Positions 1 through 9,193 of a stretch of 64,000 nucleotides of DNA are shown piece by piece. This DNA comes from Cupriavidus sp. YR651 (GTDB lineage: Bacteria > Pseudomonadota > Gammaproteobacteria > Burkholderiales > Burkholderiaceae). Every line of letters begins with the position of its first letter. The first letter of the stretch is position 1. The stretch is taken from positions 186,001 through 250,000 of the forward strand of contig NZ_FMYZ01000006.1 in NCBI RefSeq assembly GCF_900101625.1, given 5' to 3'. The notes beneath the pieces are model-generated. The model made no database searches. It was given only the letters and a program-made list of their open reading frames with translations, and had not been told where the DNA came from. A program made the position numbers and the translations under genes.

Positions 1-1393
1 CTTTCACAGCCGTTGCCAGCCGCTGCAGCACGCGGTCGCCGCTGGCGTGTCCCCAGCGATCATTCACGCGCTTGAAGTAGTCGATATCCAGCATCAGCGT
101 CGCCAGCGGATGGCCTTCGCGGTGACGGCGCGCGGACTCCCGCCGGAATAAATCGCTGAAATGGCGGCGATTGGCCAGGTTGGTCAGCGGGTCGTGCTCG
201 GCCAGTTGCTGGAGCTTTTCGCCCAACGCCATGTAGTGGTCGAACAGCAGCGTCACCACGCGGATGGTGACCAGCATCAGCAGTGGCAGCAGGAACCAGA
301 TCACCAGCAGCGGCTGGCTCATGCGCGCCAGCACGGCGCGATTCAGGTCGTCGGACTTGAGCGTGTCCAGCAGCATCCAGTTGCCATCGTCGCCAGTCTG
401 GAACAACAGGTACTCGCCGCCCGACTGGCGCACGCCGGAACGCGCCGAGAACAGTTCCGCCAGGGTCAGGTGCTTCCATTTCTCGCCCAGGGCGTCGGGC
501 CAGCGGAGATCCCGGATCGTTTCGTTGGTGCTTGCCGCCATCAGCTTGCCCTTGCGATCCAGCATGTAGCGCGTGGCATCGGCGTCGTCGGGCGTGCCCA
601 GCAGCGTACGCAGCTGCCGCAGCGACAAGTCCACCGCCACCACGCCGCGGAAACGATTGTCGACGTAGATCGGCACGCTCACGGTGGTGCGCTGCTGCGT
701 GCTTTCGAATTGCGTGTAGACGGACGACCACCGCAGTTCATGGTTCGGGTTGCGATCGGGCAGCAGGTCGCGGTAATACGGCATGCCGTTGAGGCGTCGC
801 AGCAGCGCCGGTGCCTTGTCGGCAGCCAGCGGCGGGAAGGTGATGTAGAACCCGTTGCTCGAGATAAAGGTGACCGCGCCGGCGGTGGCGTCGTTACGCT
901 GGTTCAGGCCGAGCACATGGCTGAGCTGGCGGGCCGCGTAGAGATCGGCGCGCAAATCCGCGTCGCGCCGCTCGAAGCCCTCGAGGCCAGACAACAGTTG
1001 CGGGGACACGCCAATGATGGACGAGTCTTCATTGGGCACGGCCAATTGCCACACGGGCTGATTGCGCGCGGCGTACGCGGCTTCGATTGCCGCGTCGGGT
1101 GGCCTGGCCGCCGCGCTTTCCTGGATGGTGATCTGTTGCTGCGCGTAATCGCGCACGAAGGTCAGTTTGTACCGCTCGGCGGCCAGCACCGCCTCCACGC
1201 CCAGCACACGCAAGGTGAGGTCATGCTGGCGACTGGTCAGTACGCGTTCGCGCAACAGGAACAGGTCCCGCGCGCCGACGACCAGCATCATCAGGATCAC
1301 CACGACGAAACACCAGACCACCAGCCGCGCCGGGTGCATGAGCACCGCGCGTGGGAGCCAACGCGGTCGCGGCAGCAATTTGCGCCAAGGCAT
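1..1393 (-). CDS. Membrane-anchored diguanylate cyclase (partial, C-terminus off the window)
   Basis: The visible 464 residues have a transmembrane segment at about 20-45, a periplasmic sensor region to about 325 with a Cache-like stretch (YVDNRFRGVVAVDLSL), a second membrane segment (IWFLLPLLMLVTIRVV) and the start of a GGDEF domain (DPLTNLANRRHF, then MLDIDYFKRVNDRWGH). The metal-binding Asp of the MLDID motif is present. The GGDEF signature itself lies beyond the left edge, so cyclase activity cannot be confirmed from this window. Such proteins make cyclic di-GMP from two GTP in response to a periplasmic signal. The ATG at 1393 has GGAG a few bases upstream. The Cache assignment is an inference from pattern, not an alignment. 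Confidence 0.85.
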   Translation of the reverse strand, partial: MPWRKLLPRPRWLPRAVLMHPARLVVWCFVVVILMMLVVGARDLFLLRERVLTSRQHDLTLRVLGVEAVLAAERYKLTFVRDYAQQQITIQESAAARPPDAAIEAAYAARNQPVWQLAVPNEDSSIIGVSPQLLSGLEGFERRDADLRADLYAARQLSHVLGLNQRNDATAGAVTFISSNGFYITFPPLAADKAPALLRRLNGMPYYRDLLPDRNPNHELRWSSVYTQFESTQQRTTVSVPIYVDNRFRGVVAVDLSLRQLRTLLGTPDDADATRYMLDRKGKLMAASTNETIRDLRWPDALGEKWKHLTLAELFSARSGVRQSGGEYLLFQTGDDGNWMLLDTLKSDDLNRAVLARMSQPLLVIWFLLPLLMLVTIRVVTLLFDHYMALGEKLQQLAEHDPLTNLANRRHFSDLFRRESARRHREGHPLATLMLDIDYFKRVNDRWGHASGDRVLQRLATAVK

Positions 1394-1551
1394 CCGTAGT
1401 CTCCAGGCAGGTCCGCTTGCGCGGGAAGTGCAATGAGTTTGTGGCGGCTGGCTGCATCCGTCGGCACAGTGTAGTGCAGCCTCGCCCGCCTGCCAAAGCG
1501 GCACATGATCGTGCGATCATGGCCGTTCGTTGACACCGTGGAAGACAAGTC

Positions 1552-2244
1552 ATGCCGCAGCACATTGGCATCGTGGCGTGCTCCGCCGAAGGCGCCGCGC
1601 TCTGCTATCGCACGATCTGCATGGAAGGGGCGGAATGGATGGGCCCGCACGCGCATCCGGAAATCACCCTGCACACGCCGTCACTGGCGGCGTATGTCGA
1701 CTGCCTGGACCGGGGCGACCGGTTGGGCGTGGCGGACCTGATGCTGCGCTCGGCGGACAAGCTGGCGCGCACCGGCGCCGACTTCCTGGTCTGCCCGGAC
1801 AACACGATTCATGCCGTGATGGATCTGGTGCTCCCGCGCTCGCCATTGCCCTGGCTCCATATCGCGGAGGTGGTCGCGGATGAGGCGCTGGCGCGTGGCT
1901 TCCAATGCATCGGCATCACAGGCACGCGCTGGCTGGTGGACAGCGATGTCTATCCGGAAAAACTGGAGGCACGCGGGCTGTGGCACATGCGGCCGTCGGT
2001 GGCGGACCGCGACGCCATCCATGACGTGATCATGGAGGAACTGGTGCCGGGCATCGCCACGCCGGCGGGGGTTGCGATCTTCCAGCGAGTGATCGGCAAA
2101 CTGCGCGACGACGGTTGCGACGCGGTAGTGCTCGGTTGCACCGAGATCCCGCTCATCATCAATGATGGGAATTCGCCATTGCCGACGCTGGATTCCACAC
2201 GGTTGCTGGCCCGCGCGGCATTGCGCCACGCCGCGCAGCCGTAG
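1552..2244 (+). CDS. Aspartate/glutamate racemase family protein
   Basis: A 230-residue protein with the two-lobed family layout: N-terminal GIVACSAEGAALCYR, the first catalytic loop CPDNTIH at 81-87 and the second catalytic loop VVLGCTEIPLII with Cys196. Family enzymes racemise Asp or Glu (or decarboxylate arylmalonates) with two facing acid/base residues, normally both Cys. Here the first catalytic position is Asp83 (PDNTIH where PCNTAH is usual), while Cys196 is kept. E. coli YgeA carries Thr at the same place, so asymmetric pairs exist. Substrate is unknown. GGAAG precedes the ATG. The gene converges on the MFS gene with a 9-bp gap. Confidence 0.85.
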   Translation: MPQHIGIVACSAEGAALCYRTICMEGAEWMGPHAHPEITLHTPSLAAYVDCLDRGDRLGVADLMLRSADKLARTGADFLVCPDNTIHAVMDLVLPRSPLPWLHIAEVVADEALARGFQCIGITGTRWLVDSDVYPEKLEARGLWHMRPSVADRDAIHDVIMEELVPGIATPAGVAIFQRVIGKLRDDGCDAVVLGCTEIPLIINDGNSPLPTLDSTRLLARAALRHAAQP

Positions 2245-2253
2245 GACGCAGCG

Positions 2254-3468
2254 TCAGGTACGGTCGGTGCGGAAGTAGAGCAGGGCCAGCGCGGGCAGCG
2301 CAAACCCGATCCAGCTCGCCAGCGGCCAGCCGCCGCGCGCAAAAGCCCAGGCACCGACCGACGACCCGATGGCGCCGCCCACGAAGAAGATGGCCATGTA
2401 GAGGCCGTTCAGGCGGCTGCGATGCTCGGCCGACAATGCGAAGATCGCGCGCTGGCCGATCACGAGATTCGCCGACACGCCGAAATCCAGCAGGATGGCC
2501 GCCGCCGTCAGGGCCAACAGAGACAGCAGCGAGCCCTCCGTGCCTGCGCGGCTCAACAGGAACGACCCGGCGCCAATGGCCAGCGCGATGGCGGTCATCT
2601 GGCGGCTGTGGCCCCGGTCGGCATAACGGCCCGCCATCGGCGCGACGATCGCACCCGACACACCCACCAGTGCAAAGATGGCGATGCCGGTCTGCGACAT
2701 GTGGAACGCCGGCCCCGCAAGATACAGCGGTGCCGTGGTCCAGAACATGCTGAACACGCCGAACAGGCTGGCCTGATACAGCGCACGGCGGCGCAGCACC
2801 GGCTGGGTGCGCAGCAGATGGCCCATCGAACCGATCATCTGCACGTAGTTGACGCCGGGCGCCGGCTGGCGGCGCGGCAGTTTGCGCGCCAGCACCACGG
2901 CCAGCAGCACCATCGCCACGGCGGACGCGGCAAAGATCGTGTGCCAGCCGAACAGGCCCGACACCAGGCTGGACACGGGACGGGCCAGCATGATGCCCAT
3001 CAGCAAGCCGCTGGTGACATTGCCCACGGCACGACCGCGCGCATGGTCGGGCGCCAGGTGCGCCGCAAACGGCACCAGCACCTGCACGGCCACCGAACAC
3101 AAGCCGATGGCACACCCGGCAATCAGGAACACGCTTGCGTGGCTGGCCAGTGCGGCCGCCGTCAACGCCACGGCACAACCGGCAATCAGTGTCAGGATCA
3201 GCTTGCGGTTTTCGACGATGTCGCCCAGCGGCACCAGCAGCACCAGTCCGGCGCAGTAGCCCATCTGGGTCAGCGTGACGATCAGCCCGGCGATCTCCGG
3301 CGACAGTTGCAGCGCCCGCGCGATCGGGCCCACCAGCGGCTGGGCGTAGTAGAGGTTGGCGACGATCATGCCGCAGGCGGCGGCCAGCAGCGGCGTGATC
3401 CATGCGGCGGGCTGGGTGGTGCCTTCGGTGGCGCCCTGGTCGGTACGTTGCGCGGTGGCGGGAGTCAT
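2254..3468 (-). CDS. MFS transporter (drug/metabolite efflux type)
   Basis: A 404-residue hydrophobic protein with about 12 membrane segments in two halves. The N-terminal motif NLYYAQPL in helix 1 and the loop [11 protein letters not shown] between helices 2 and 3 (the MFS motif-A position) place it in the proton-driven major facilitator family, closest in pattern to the YgaY/YnfM-like exporters. It would sit in the inner membrane and export small molecules by proton antiport, but the substrate cannot be told from sequence. The ATG at 3468 has AGGAAG about 5 bases upstream. It stands alone, convergent with the racemase gene and followed upstream by dinB in the same direction after 181 bp. 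Confidence 0.85.
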   Translation of the reverse strand: MTPATAQRTDQGATEGTTQPAAWITPLLAAACGMIVANLYYAQPLVGPIARALQLSPEIAGLIVTLTQMGYCAGLVLLVPLGDIVENRKLILTLIAGCAVALTAAALASHASVFLIAGCAIGLCSVAVQVLVPFAAHLAPDHARGRAVGNVTSGLLMGIMLARPVSSLVSGLFGWHTIFAASAVAMVLLAVVLARKLPRRQPAPGVNYVQMIGSMGHLLRTQPVLRRRALYQASLFGVFSMFWTTAPLYLAGPAFHMSQTGIAIFALVGVSGAIVAPMAGRYADRGHSRQMTAIALAIGAGSFLLSRAGTEGSLLSLLALTAAAILLDFGVSANLVIGQRAIFALSAEHRSRLNGLYMAIFFVGGAIGSSVGAWAFARGGWPLASWIGFALPALALLYFRTDRT

Positions 3469-3649
3469 GAGGCTTCCTGAGCGGACTTGCGGGCCGGCAG
3501 GCCGTCATGTTTGTTCGGGGGGCCGCTGGCCGGCAAAGACGGAATGCAGCGTGCGGGGCCGGGGACGAGCGCGATCGGTTGCCGCGCCATCAAGCGGCCG
3601 ATTCTACCTGGAGATAGATAGGGGCGTCGGGCGTAGGGTCTTGGGCCGG

Positions 3650-4819
3650 CTACGGGTCCAGGTCGTCGTCGAAGCGGAATTCCTCCTGCACCGCGGCAGG
3701 ATCGTCACCTTGTTCGCCGGCCGGCATCAGCGCACTCACGCGTACGCCCAGCAGCCGGATCCGGCGCTCCAGCGGAATCCGCTTCAGGCACTCCGTGGCA
3801 CCGCGCCGGATTGCCGCGCCGTCCGCGGTATGCGCGGTCATCGTCAGGTCGCGCGTCACGGTGCGGAAATCGTCAAAGCGCAGCTTGATCCCCACCGTTC
3901 GCCCCACGTAGCCCTTGCGCCGCAGATCCTCCGCCACGCGCATGCAGAGCCTGGTGAACGATTCCGACAGCAGTGGCCGGTCGCCGCGCGGGTGCAGGTC
4001 GCGCTCGAAGGTGGTTTCGCGGCTCATCGACTTGGGTTCGTGGCTCACCACCACCTGGCGGTCGTCGCGCCCGTGCGCCACCTCCACCAGCCAGCTTGCG
4101 TAGTTGCGGCCGAAGTGCGCCTGCAGCAGGCCCTGATCCGCCTCGGCCAGGTCGCCGACGGTGTCGATGCCAATGGCCGTCAGCTTCTCCGCGGCTTTCG
4201 GACCAATCCCATTGACCTTGCGGGCCGCCAACGGCCAGATGCGCGTGGGGATGTCGGCCGGGGTCAGGATGGTCAGGCCATCCGGCTTGTCGAGTTCGGA
4301 GCCGATCTTGGCCAGCAGCTTGTTGGGTGCCACGCAGATCGAACAGGTCAGCCCGGTTGCCTCCCTGACCGCCGCCTTGATGCGCGCGGCGACATCGCGG
4401 GGTTCGCCCGGCACATCGGTCAGGTCGATATAGATCTCGTCGATGCCGCGGTCTTCCACCTCGGCCGTGAAGGTACGCACGGCCGCCTTGAACAGCCCGG
4501 AATAACGCCGGTAGGCATCGAAGTCCGTCGGCAGCAGGACCGCGTCCGGCGCTAGCCTGGCGGCTTTCATCATGCCCATCGCCGAGAACACGCCCAGCGC
4601 CCGGGCCTCGTAGGTGGACGTGGTCACGACACCGCGTCCTACGTAGTCACGCAGGCGCGCATAGCGGCGCGAGCCGTCGGGCAGGGTTTCCGGAATGGCG
4701 TTGCGACCGCCGCCGATCACCACGGCCTGGCCACGCAAGTCGGGATAACGCAGCAGTTCGACGGACGCATAAAAGGCGTCCATATCGAGATGGGCGATGC
4801 GCCGGGTGGTCGGGGGCAT
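3650..4819 (-). CDS. dinB: DNA polymerase IV (Y-family translesion polymerase)
   Basis: 389 residues. The start HLDMDAFYASVE carries the first catalytic Asp of Y-family polymerases, IDEIYIDLTDV carries the second acidic cluster, and the thumb/HhH region (KVNGIGPKAAEKL) and little-finger domain follow. The enzyme copies past DNA lesions at low fidelity. It has no partner gene here. A perfect LexA operator lies 24 bases upstream of the ATG, so it should belong to the SOS regulon. The insertion after VVIGGGRN (PETLPDGSRRYARLRDY) is longer than in E. coli DinB but is common in Burkholderiales homologues. Confidence 0.95.
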   Translation of the reverse strand: MPPTTRRIAHLDMDAFYASVELLRYPDLRGQAVVIGGGRNAIPETLPDGSRRYARLRDYVGRGVVTTSTYEARALGVFSAMGMMKAARLAPDAVLLPTDFDAYRRYSGLFKAAVRTFTAEVEDRGIDEIYIDLTDVPGEPRDVAARIKAAVREATGLTCSICVAPNKLLAKIGSELDKPDGLTILTPADIPTRIWPLAARKVNGIGPKAAEKLTAIGIDTVGDLAEADQGLLQAHFGRNYASWLVEVAHGRDDRQVVVSHEPKSMSRETTFERDLHPRGDRPLLSESFTRLCMRVAEDLRRKGYVGRTVGIKLRFDDFRTVTRDLTMTAHTADGAAIRRGATECLKRIPLERRIRLLGVRVSALMPAGEQGDDPAAVQEEFRFDDDLDP

Positions 4820-4842
4820 GAAGGTAAGGGGGCGCGTCGATA

Positions 4843-4858
4843 CTGTATAAACGTACAG
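4843..4858 (-). promoter_or_regulatory. LexA (SOS) box of dinB
   Basis: The 16-bp sequence CTGTATAAACGTACAG fits the LexA consensus CTGT-N8-ACAG exactly. A TATACT -10-like hexamer on the dinB strand overlaps its outer half, so bound repressor would block the promoter. Confidence 0.9.
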
Positions 4859-4956
4859 TATAGTGCGTCAGCTTCTGTATGCCGAGTGAGTGCCGGGTGA
4901 GGCGTCAGAACGGCACCACAACAATCATTAGCCGCAAAGATTAATCGATCTGTTTT

Positions 4957-5862
4957 TCAAGGACTCTGATTCTTGATATTGATAGCGGAGAGCCGGTTGC
5001 GCCGCGAGATCCACATTCCCTCCACCGCATAGATGGCCAGCGATACCCAGATCAGCGCATAGCCGAGCTGCTTCTGGGCGGGGAACGGCTCGTGCCAGAG
5101 CCAGATGCCCAGCAGCAGTTGCAGGGTGGGGCCGGCGTACTGCAGCAGCCCCAGCAGCGACAGCGGAATCCGTCGCGCGCCGGCGGCAAAGAACAGCAGC
5201 GGCACGGCCGTGACCGGGCCGGCCATCAGCAGCAGGAATTGCGTACCCGGCGCTGCGGCGCGGGTGGTGTCCTGTCCGGTCAGGAACAGGAATCCCAGCG
5301 AAACGAGAGCAATCGGAAACAGCAGGAGCGTTTCCAGCGACAGCCCTTCGAGGGCGCCCAGCGCGCCGGTCTTGCGCAACAGGCCGTAGCCGCCGAACGT
5401 GGCCGCCAGCGCCAGCGCGATCCAGGGCAACTGGCCAGCGGATACCGTCAGCCACAACACACCTGCCGCGGCGATGGCAATCGACAGCCATTGGCCGGGG
5501 CGAAGCCGCTCATGCAGAAACAGCACGCCCAGCAGCACACTGAACAGCGGGTTGATGAAGTAGCCCAGGCTGGCATCCACCACGCGGTTGGCGGAAACCG
5601 CCCAGATATAGAGGAACCAGTTGCCGCAGAGCAGGGCCGCGCTGGCGGCAAACCCCAGGATCAGGCGCGGATTCCCGGCCACCTCGCGCAACCAGCCGAA
5701 ATGGCGCCGCCACAGCAGGATTGCGCCCAGGAAGACGAGCGACCACACCATGCGGTGCAGCAGGATCTCGATCGGCGCCACGCCGTGCAGGGACTTGATG
5801 TAGAGGGGCAGCAAGCCCCAGATGATGTACGCGAGCAGCGCGTAGAGGATGCCGATTTGCAT
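4957..5862 (-). CDS. rarD: RarD-type EamA transporter
   Basis: 301 residues with ten predicted membrane segments as two EamA repeats. The start (LLAYIIWGLLPLYIKSL), HRMVWSLVFL and NWFLYIWAVSANRVVDASLGYFINPL are the signature stretches of RarD. Proteins of this family sit in the inner membrane; the substrate is not firmly established (RarD was linked to chloramphenicol sensitivity). The start is the only Met near the conserved N-terminus. It is read in the same direction as dinB, with the LexA box in the gap between them, so the two need not share a transcript. Confidence 0.9.
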   Translation of the reverse strand: MQIGILYALLAYIIWGLLPLYIKSLHGVAPIEILLHRMVWSLVFLGAILLWRRHFGWLREVAGNPRLILGFAASAALLCGNWFLYIWAVSANRVVDASLGYFINPLFSVLLGVLFLHERLRPGQWLSIAIAAAGVLWLTVSAGQLPWIALALAATFGGYGLLRKTGALGALEGLSLETLLLFPIALVSLGFLFLTGQDTTRAAAPGTQFLLLMAGPVTAVPLLFFAAGARRIPLSLLGLLQYAGPTLQLLLGIWLWHEPFPAQKQLGYALIWVSLAIYAVEGMWISRRNRLSAINIKNQSP

Positions 5863-5901
5863 GGGAATGTCCGGTAAGTGCGGCGGATTCTACCGGGGAT
5901 G

Positions 5902-5931
5902 AAAAAAGCCCGTGCGCGGGGCACGGGCTTT
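5902..5931 (-). terminator. Intrinsic terminator of the TRAP binding-protein gene
   Basis: An 8-bp GC-rich stem (GCCCGTGC/GCACGGGC, 5908-5915 and 5921-5928) with a 5-base loop, followed on the minus strand by six T. It lies 45 bases after the stop at 5976. Confidence 0.85.
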
Positions 5932-5975
5932 CCTCTTTCCTGCCAGGTCGCCCCAGGGCTGGGGCAGCGCTCGGC

Positions 5976-7115
5976 TTACAGCTTGTGAGTGAAGCTGAAT
6001 TGCGAGAACGCCTGCTCGGCCACGTTGAACCAGGCGGCCTCGTTGTTGCGGAACACGCGCCAGTCGTCGTAGATCTTCTTGAACGACGGGTTCTTGGCGG
6101 TTTCGTCCGCATACGCTTCCTGCGTGGCCTTGAAGCAGGCCTCCATGATCTCCTTCGAGAACGGACGCAGCTTCACGCCGTTTTCCAGCAGACGAGCCAG
6201 CGCCTGCGGGTTCACGGTGTCGTACTTGGCCATCATGTTGGTGTGCGCCTCGATGGTGGCGGTCTCCAGCGCGCGCTTGTATTGGGCCGGCAGCTTCTCG
6301 AATTCCGGTGCGGAGGCGTAGAACGACAGCTGCGCGCTGCCTTCCCACCAGCCCGGGTAGTAGTAGTACGGCGCCACCTTGTAGAAGCCGAGCTTTTCGT
6401 CGTCATACGGGCCCACCCATTCGGCGGCGTCGATCGTGCCCTTTTCCAGCGCGGGGTAGATGTCACCACCGGCAATCTGTTGCGGCACCACGCCCAGGCG
6501 CGACAGCACCACGCCGGCAAACCCGGCAATGCGGTACTTCAGGCCTTGCAGGTCGGCCACGGTCTTGATTTCCTTGCGGAACCAGCCGCCCATCTGGGCG
6601 TTGGTGTTGCCGCCCAGGAAGTTGACGATGTTGTATTCCTTGAAGAACTCGCGCATCAGCTTCATGCCGTTGCCCTGCATCATCCACGCGGTCTGCTGGC
6701 GTGCGGTCAGGCCAAACGGGACCGTGGTGTCAAAGCACAGCGTCGGATTCTTGCCGAAGTAGTAGTAGCCGGCCGTATGGCCGATCTGCACGGTCTGGTT
6801 CTGCACCGCGTCCAGCACCTGCAGGCCCGGGACGACTTCGCCGGCGGCAAACACCTTGATGTTGAACTTGCCATCGGTCAGTTCCTTCACGCGCTGCGAC
6901 AGCAGCTCGGCGGCCCCGAAAATGGTATCGAGCGACTTGGGGAAGCTGGAGGCCAGGCGCCATTCCACCGCGGGATTGCTGCCGACCACTGCCGGCGCCC
7001 CGGGGGCGCTGGTCGATGCGGCGGGAGCCGCCGGCTTGTCTTCCTTGCCACATGCGGCAAGTGCCCCGGTAGCGGCCACAGCCGATGCTTTCAACAGGAA
7101 GGAACGACGTTCCAT
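5976..7115 (-). CDS. TRAP transporter substrate-binding lipoprotein (DctP family)
   Basis: 379 residues from the chosen start. The N-terminus MERRSFLLKASAVAATGALAAC combines a twin-arginine-like RRSFL motif with a lipobox (LAAC), then an Ala/Pro/Ser linker and the DctP fold (WRLASSFPKSLDTIFGAAELLSQ, with the ligand-arginine region MGGWFRKEI). It would capture an organic or keto acid in the periplasm. No dctQ or dctM membrane partner is present in the window, so it is an orphan binding protein. An ATG at 7121 abuts the Shine-Dalgarno AGGAG directly; the ATG at 7115 has a 6-base spacing and is preferred. The resemblance to keto-acid-binding TakP-type proteins is an inference. Confidence 0.9.
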   Translation of the reverse strand: MERRSFLLKASAVAATGALAACGKEDKPAAPAASTSAPGAPAVVGSNPAVEWRLASSFPKSLDTIFGAAELLSQRVKELTDGKFNIKVFAAGEVVPGLQVLDAVQNQTVQIGHTAGYYYFGKNPTLCFDTTVPFGLTARQQTAWMMQGNGMKLMREFFKEYNIVNFLGGNTNAQMGGWFRKEIKTVADLQGLKYRIAGFAGVVLSRLGVVPQQIAGGDIYPALEKGTIDAAEWVGPYDDEKLGFYKVAPYYYYPGWWEGSAQLSFYASAPEFEKLPAQYKRALETATIEAHTNMMAKYDTVNPQALARLLENGVKLRPFSKEIMEACFKATQEAYADETAKNPSFKKIYDDWRVFRNNEAAWFNVAEQAFSQFSFTHKL

Positions 7116-7411
7116 TGACATCTCCTCTTATAAATATGTGTGCATGCTTTACCCGTAAAACGGGGCCCGCCGATTATAGCGGTGGCGTTTTGTGCACGGG
7201 GCCCCGCCAAAGTCCGGGTTTTCGCTAATCGGCGTGCTTATGCAACAGGGGGACGTGGGCATGCCCCAATTGCGGGCCTCGCAAGGTTTCGTATTGTGAG
7301 AAGTGGCAAGGTTTGATGGATTTTGTAACCCGGCTTGCGGTCCAAAAGGTCGCCTGTTAAAAACAGACCCCTCGTCTGGGGCCTTTTGTCCGAGCCCGTC
7401 CTGTTGTTTTC

Positions 7412-9193
7412 ATGCTGCATTCCGCTCCGTCTTCCTCCCGCCCGCATCCCCGTCGTCTCACGTTCGCCGTCCTGGCCGCGTGGGGGCTGGTGGCCTGCGC
7501 GCAAACCGGAAGCACGGTAGCGCCACCCCCGCAGATCGTCACGCCCGCCGTGCCGCCCATGGCTTCGGCCGTCGCGTCTGGGGCCACTCCGGTGGCCAAC
7601 TCCAGCGCCCCTTCCAGGTCCACATCGGCAACCACGTCCGCTACCGTGCCGGCAGCGGCAACGTCCGCAGCGGCGGCCGATCCGCTGGGAGACCTGATCA
7701 GCGCCGCGAATACGACGACTGCAACGGACAAGACGGCGACAGCGGACACGCCCGGCACCGGCGATGCAGCCGCCACGGCCCCGTCCGCCGATGCAGGGAC
7801 GCCGGCGGCAGCACCAACCACCACGGCCGCAGCCGACGCCAGCACGGACCCCGACTTTGTCGGCCCGCCCGAATCGGCGGCTCCGCCACCGCCACCTCCT
7901 CCTCCGCTGGTCCTGTTTCCGCATCGGCTGGGGGAATTCCCAGCCCAGCTAGCCCCGGAGCAAACCGCCGAAGCGGGCGATTCCCGGGATACCGCCGAAG
8001 CGGGTACGCCGTCGGATGCGCCTCCGGTCCTGCGGTCACAGCTGCCGGCCGAAGATCCCGCCGGCGATTCCGTCTGGCGGCTTGGCTACAGTGGCCGTGC
8101 GGCCGTGGAGGATCGCTCCAGCGTGCAGCGCGCCTGCGCAGGTGGGGGAACCCCGTCTACCGGGTTCGGCAGGGGGCTTGCGTGCACGAGCAGCGGCGAG
8201 GTGAAGATTCGCGAGTCCCTGGTCGATATTGGCGGCGGTGCCCAGGTCCAACTGGTGGCGCACGCCAAGGGGACCGACGCGACGTCCATCAACGGCAATG
8301 CCGCCGCCGTGGACCCCTATGCGCTGGTTCCGCAGTTCTATACCGCCGTCAGCGGCCTTTCCGGCTTGTCGGTGCTGGACGGTGCCAGCGTCTGGGCCGG
8401 CCGTCGGGACAGCAACCCGTTCCTGATGTCATCGGGACTGTTGCCACCCAACTCGCCGTCGATGCGCTTTGGCGTGGACAACGCCAAGGTGGGCGATTTC
8501 GGCCTGAGCTACCAGTACACCGCGCGCAACGATCTGAACGGCGCCAACCTGCCGAGCTATCACAGCGTGCGCACGGCGCCGATCGGCACCAACGACAAGG
8601 GTTCGGTCCAGCTCGGTTTCACGCGCGTGGAGCCGCTGCCCCAGATCGTGGACACCGGTAGCGCCTGGTGGGCGTCGGCCATGCACGAGCAGAAGGGTGT
8701 GCTCTTCGGCACCAACCGCCTGGGCGTGCAGTACGGCCAGGGCTCGCGCACGGCCATGACGGGCTACACAGGGATGGGCACATCGCTGTCGCGGGTGCGC
8801 CTGGCCGAGTCGATGGAATGGAAGGGACGATCCGGCATCGGCGGTTCGGTGGAGTCGAGCCTGCAACTGGACCGCTCCGCCATCGGCACGCTCCAGTGGG
8901 CCGCCACGCGCGTGCGGCCGGCCTACGTGGCCAGCGACCAGTTCCGCCTGACCTTCGAGGTGGCGCATGACCAGATCTCGTCGGGGTTTGGCGTCGGCGG
9001 ACAACGTACCGCGCTGACCGTGGCGCCGACGCTCACGCTCGGCAAGTCCGCGGGCAATGCCAATCTCCGCGCCTTCTATACCTACAGCCGCGCCAACGAC
9101 GTGGACGGCATCACCTTTGCCGCCCCCGCGGACACGTGGGCGTCCCAGGCCAGCGGCTCCATCTTCGGCGTCCAGCTCAATCGGCGCTGGTAG
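7412..9193 (+). CDS. LamB-like (maltoporin-family) porin with lipoprotein signal and long Ala/Pro/Thr linker
   Basis: 593 residues. The N-terminus ends in a lipobox (GLVAC, Cys29). Residues about 35-200 are a low-complexity Ala/Thr/Pro-rich stretch with a PPPPPPPPL run. From about 218 the pattern follows maltoporin: GYSGRAAV at the first strand, two Cys enclosing the loop (QRAC...GLAC), SVWAGRRDSNPF where LamB has IWAGKRFYQRHD, FGVQYGQGSRTAMTG, and a last strand ending in Trp (FGVQLNRRW). The C-terminal aromatic residue fits Bam-dependent barrels. It would be an outer-membrane sugar channel, but the lipid anchor is unusual for one. No sugar-uptake genes are nearby. The family call rests on eye alignment. 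Confidence 0.65.
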   Translation: MLHSAPSSSRPHPRRLTFAVLAAWGLVACAQTGSTVAPPPQIVTPAVPPMASAVASGATPVANSSAPSRSTSATTSATVPAAATSAAAADPLGDLISAANTTTATDKTATADTPGTGDAAATAPSADAGTPAAAPTTTAAADASTDPDFVGPPESAAPPPPPPPPLVLFPHRLGEFPAQLAPEQTAEAGDSRDTAEAGTPSDAPPVLRSQLPAEDPAGDSVWRLGYSGRAAVEDRSSVQRACAGGGTPSTGFGRGLACTSSGEVKIRESLVDIGGGAQVQLVAHAKGTDATSINGNAAAVDPYALVPQFYTAVSGLSGLSVLDGASVWAGRRDSNPFLMSSGLLPPNSPSMRFGVDNAKVGDFGLSYQYTARNDLNGANLPSYHSVRTAPIGTNDKGSVQLGFTRVEPLPQIVDTGSAWWASAMHEQKGVLFGTNRLGVQYGQGSRTAMTGYTGMGTSLSRVRLAESMEWKGRSGIGGSVESSLQLDRSAIGTLQWAATRVRPAYVASDQFRLTFEVAHDQISSGFGVGGQRTALTVAPTLTLGKSAGNANLRAFYTYSRANDVDGITFAAPADTWASQASGSIFGVQLNRRW

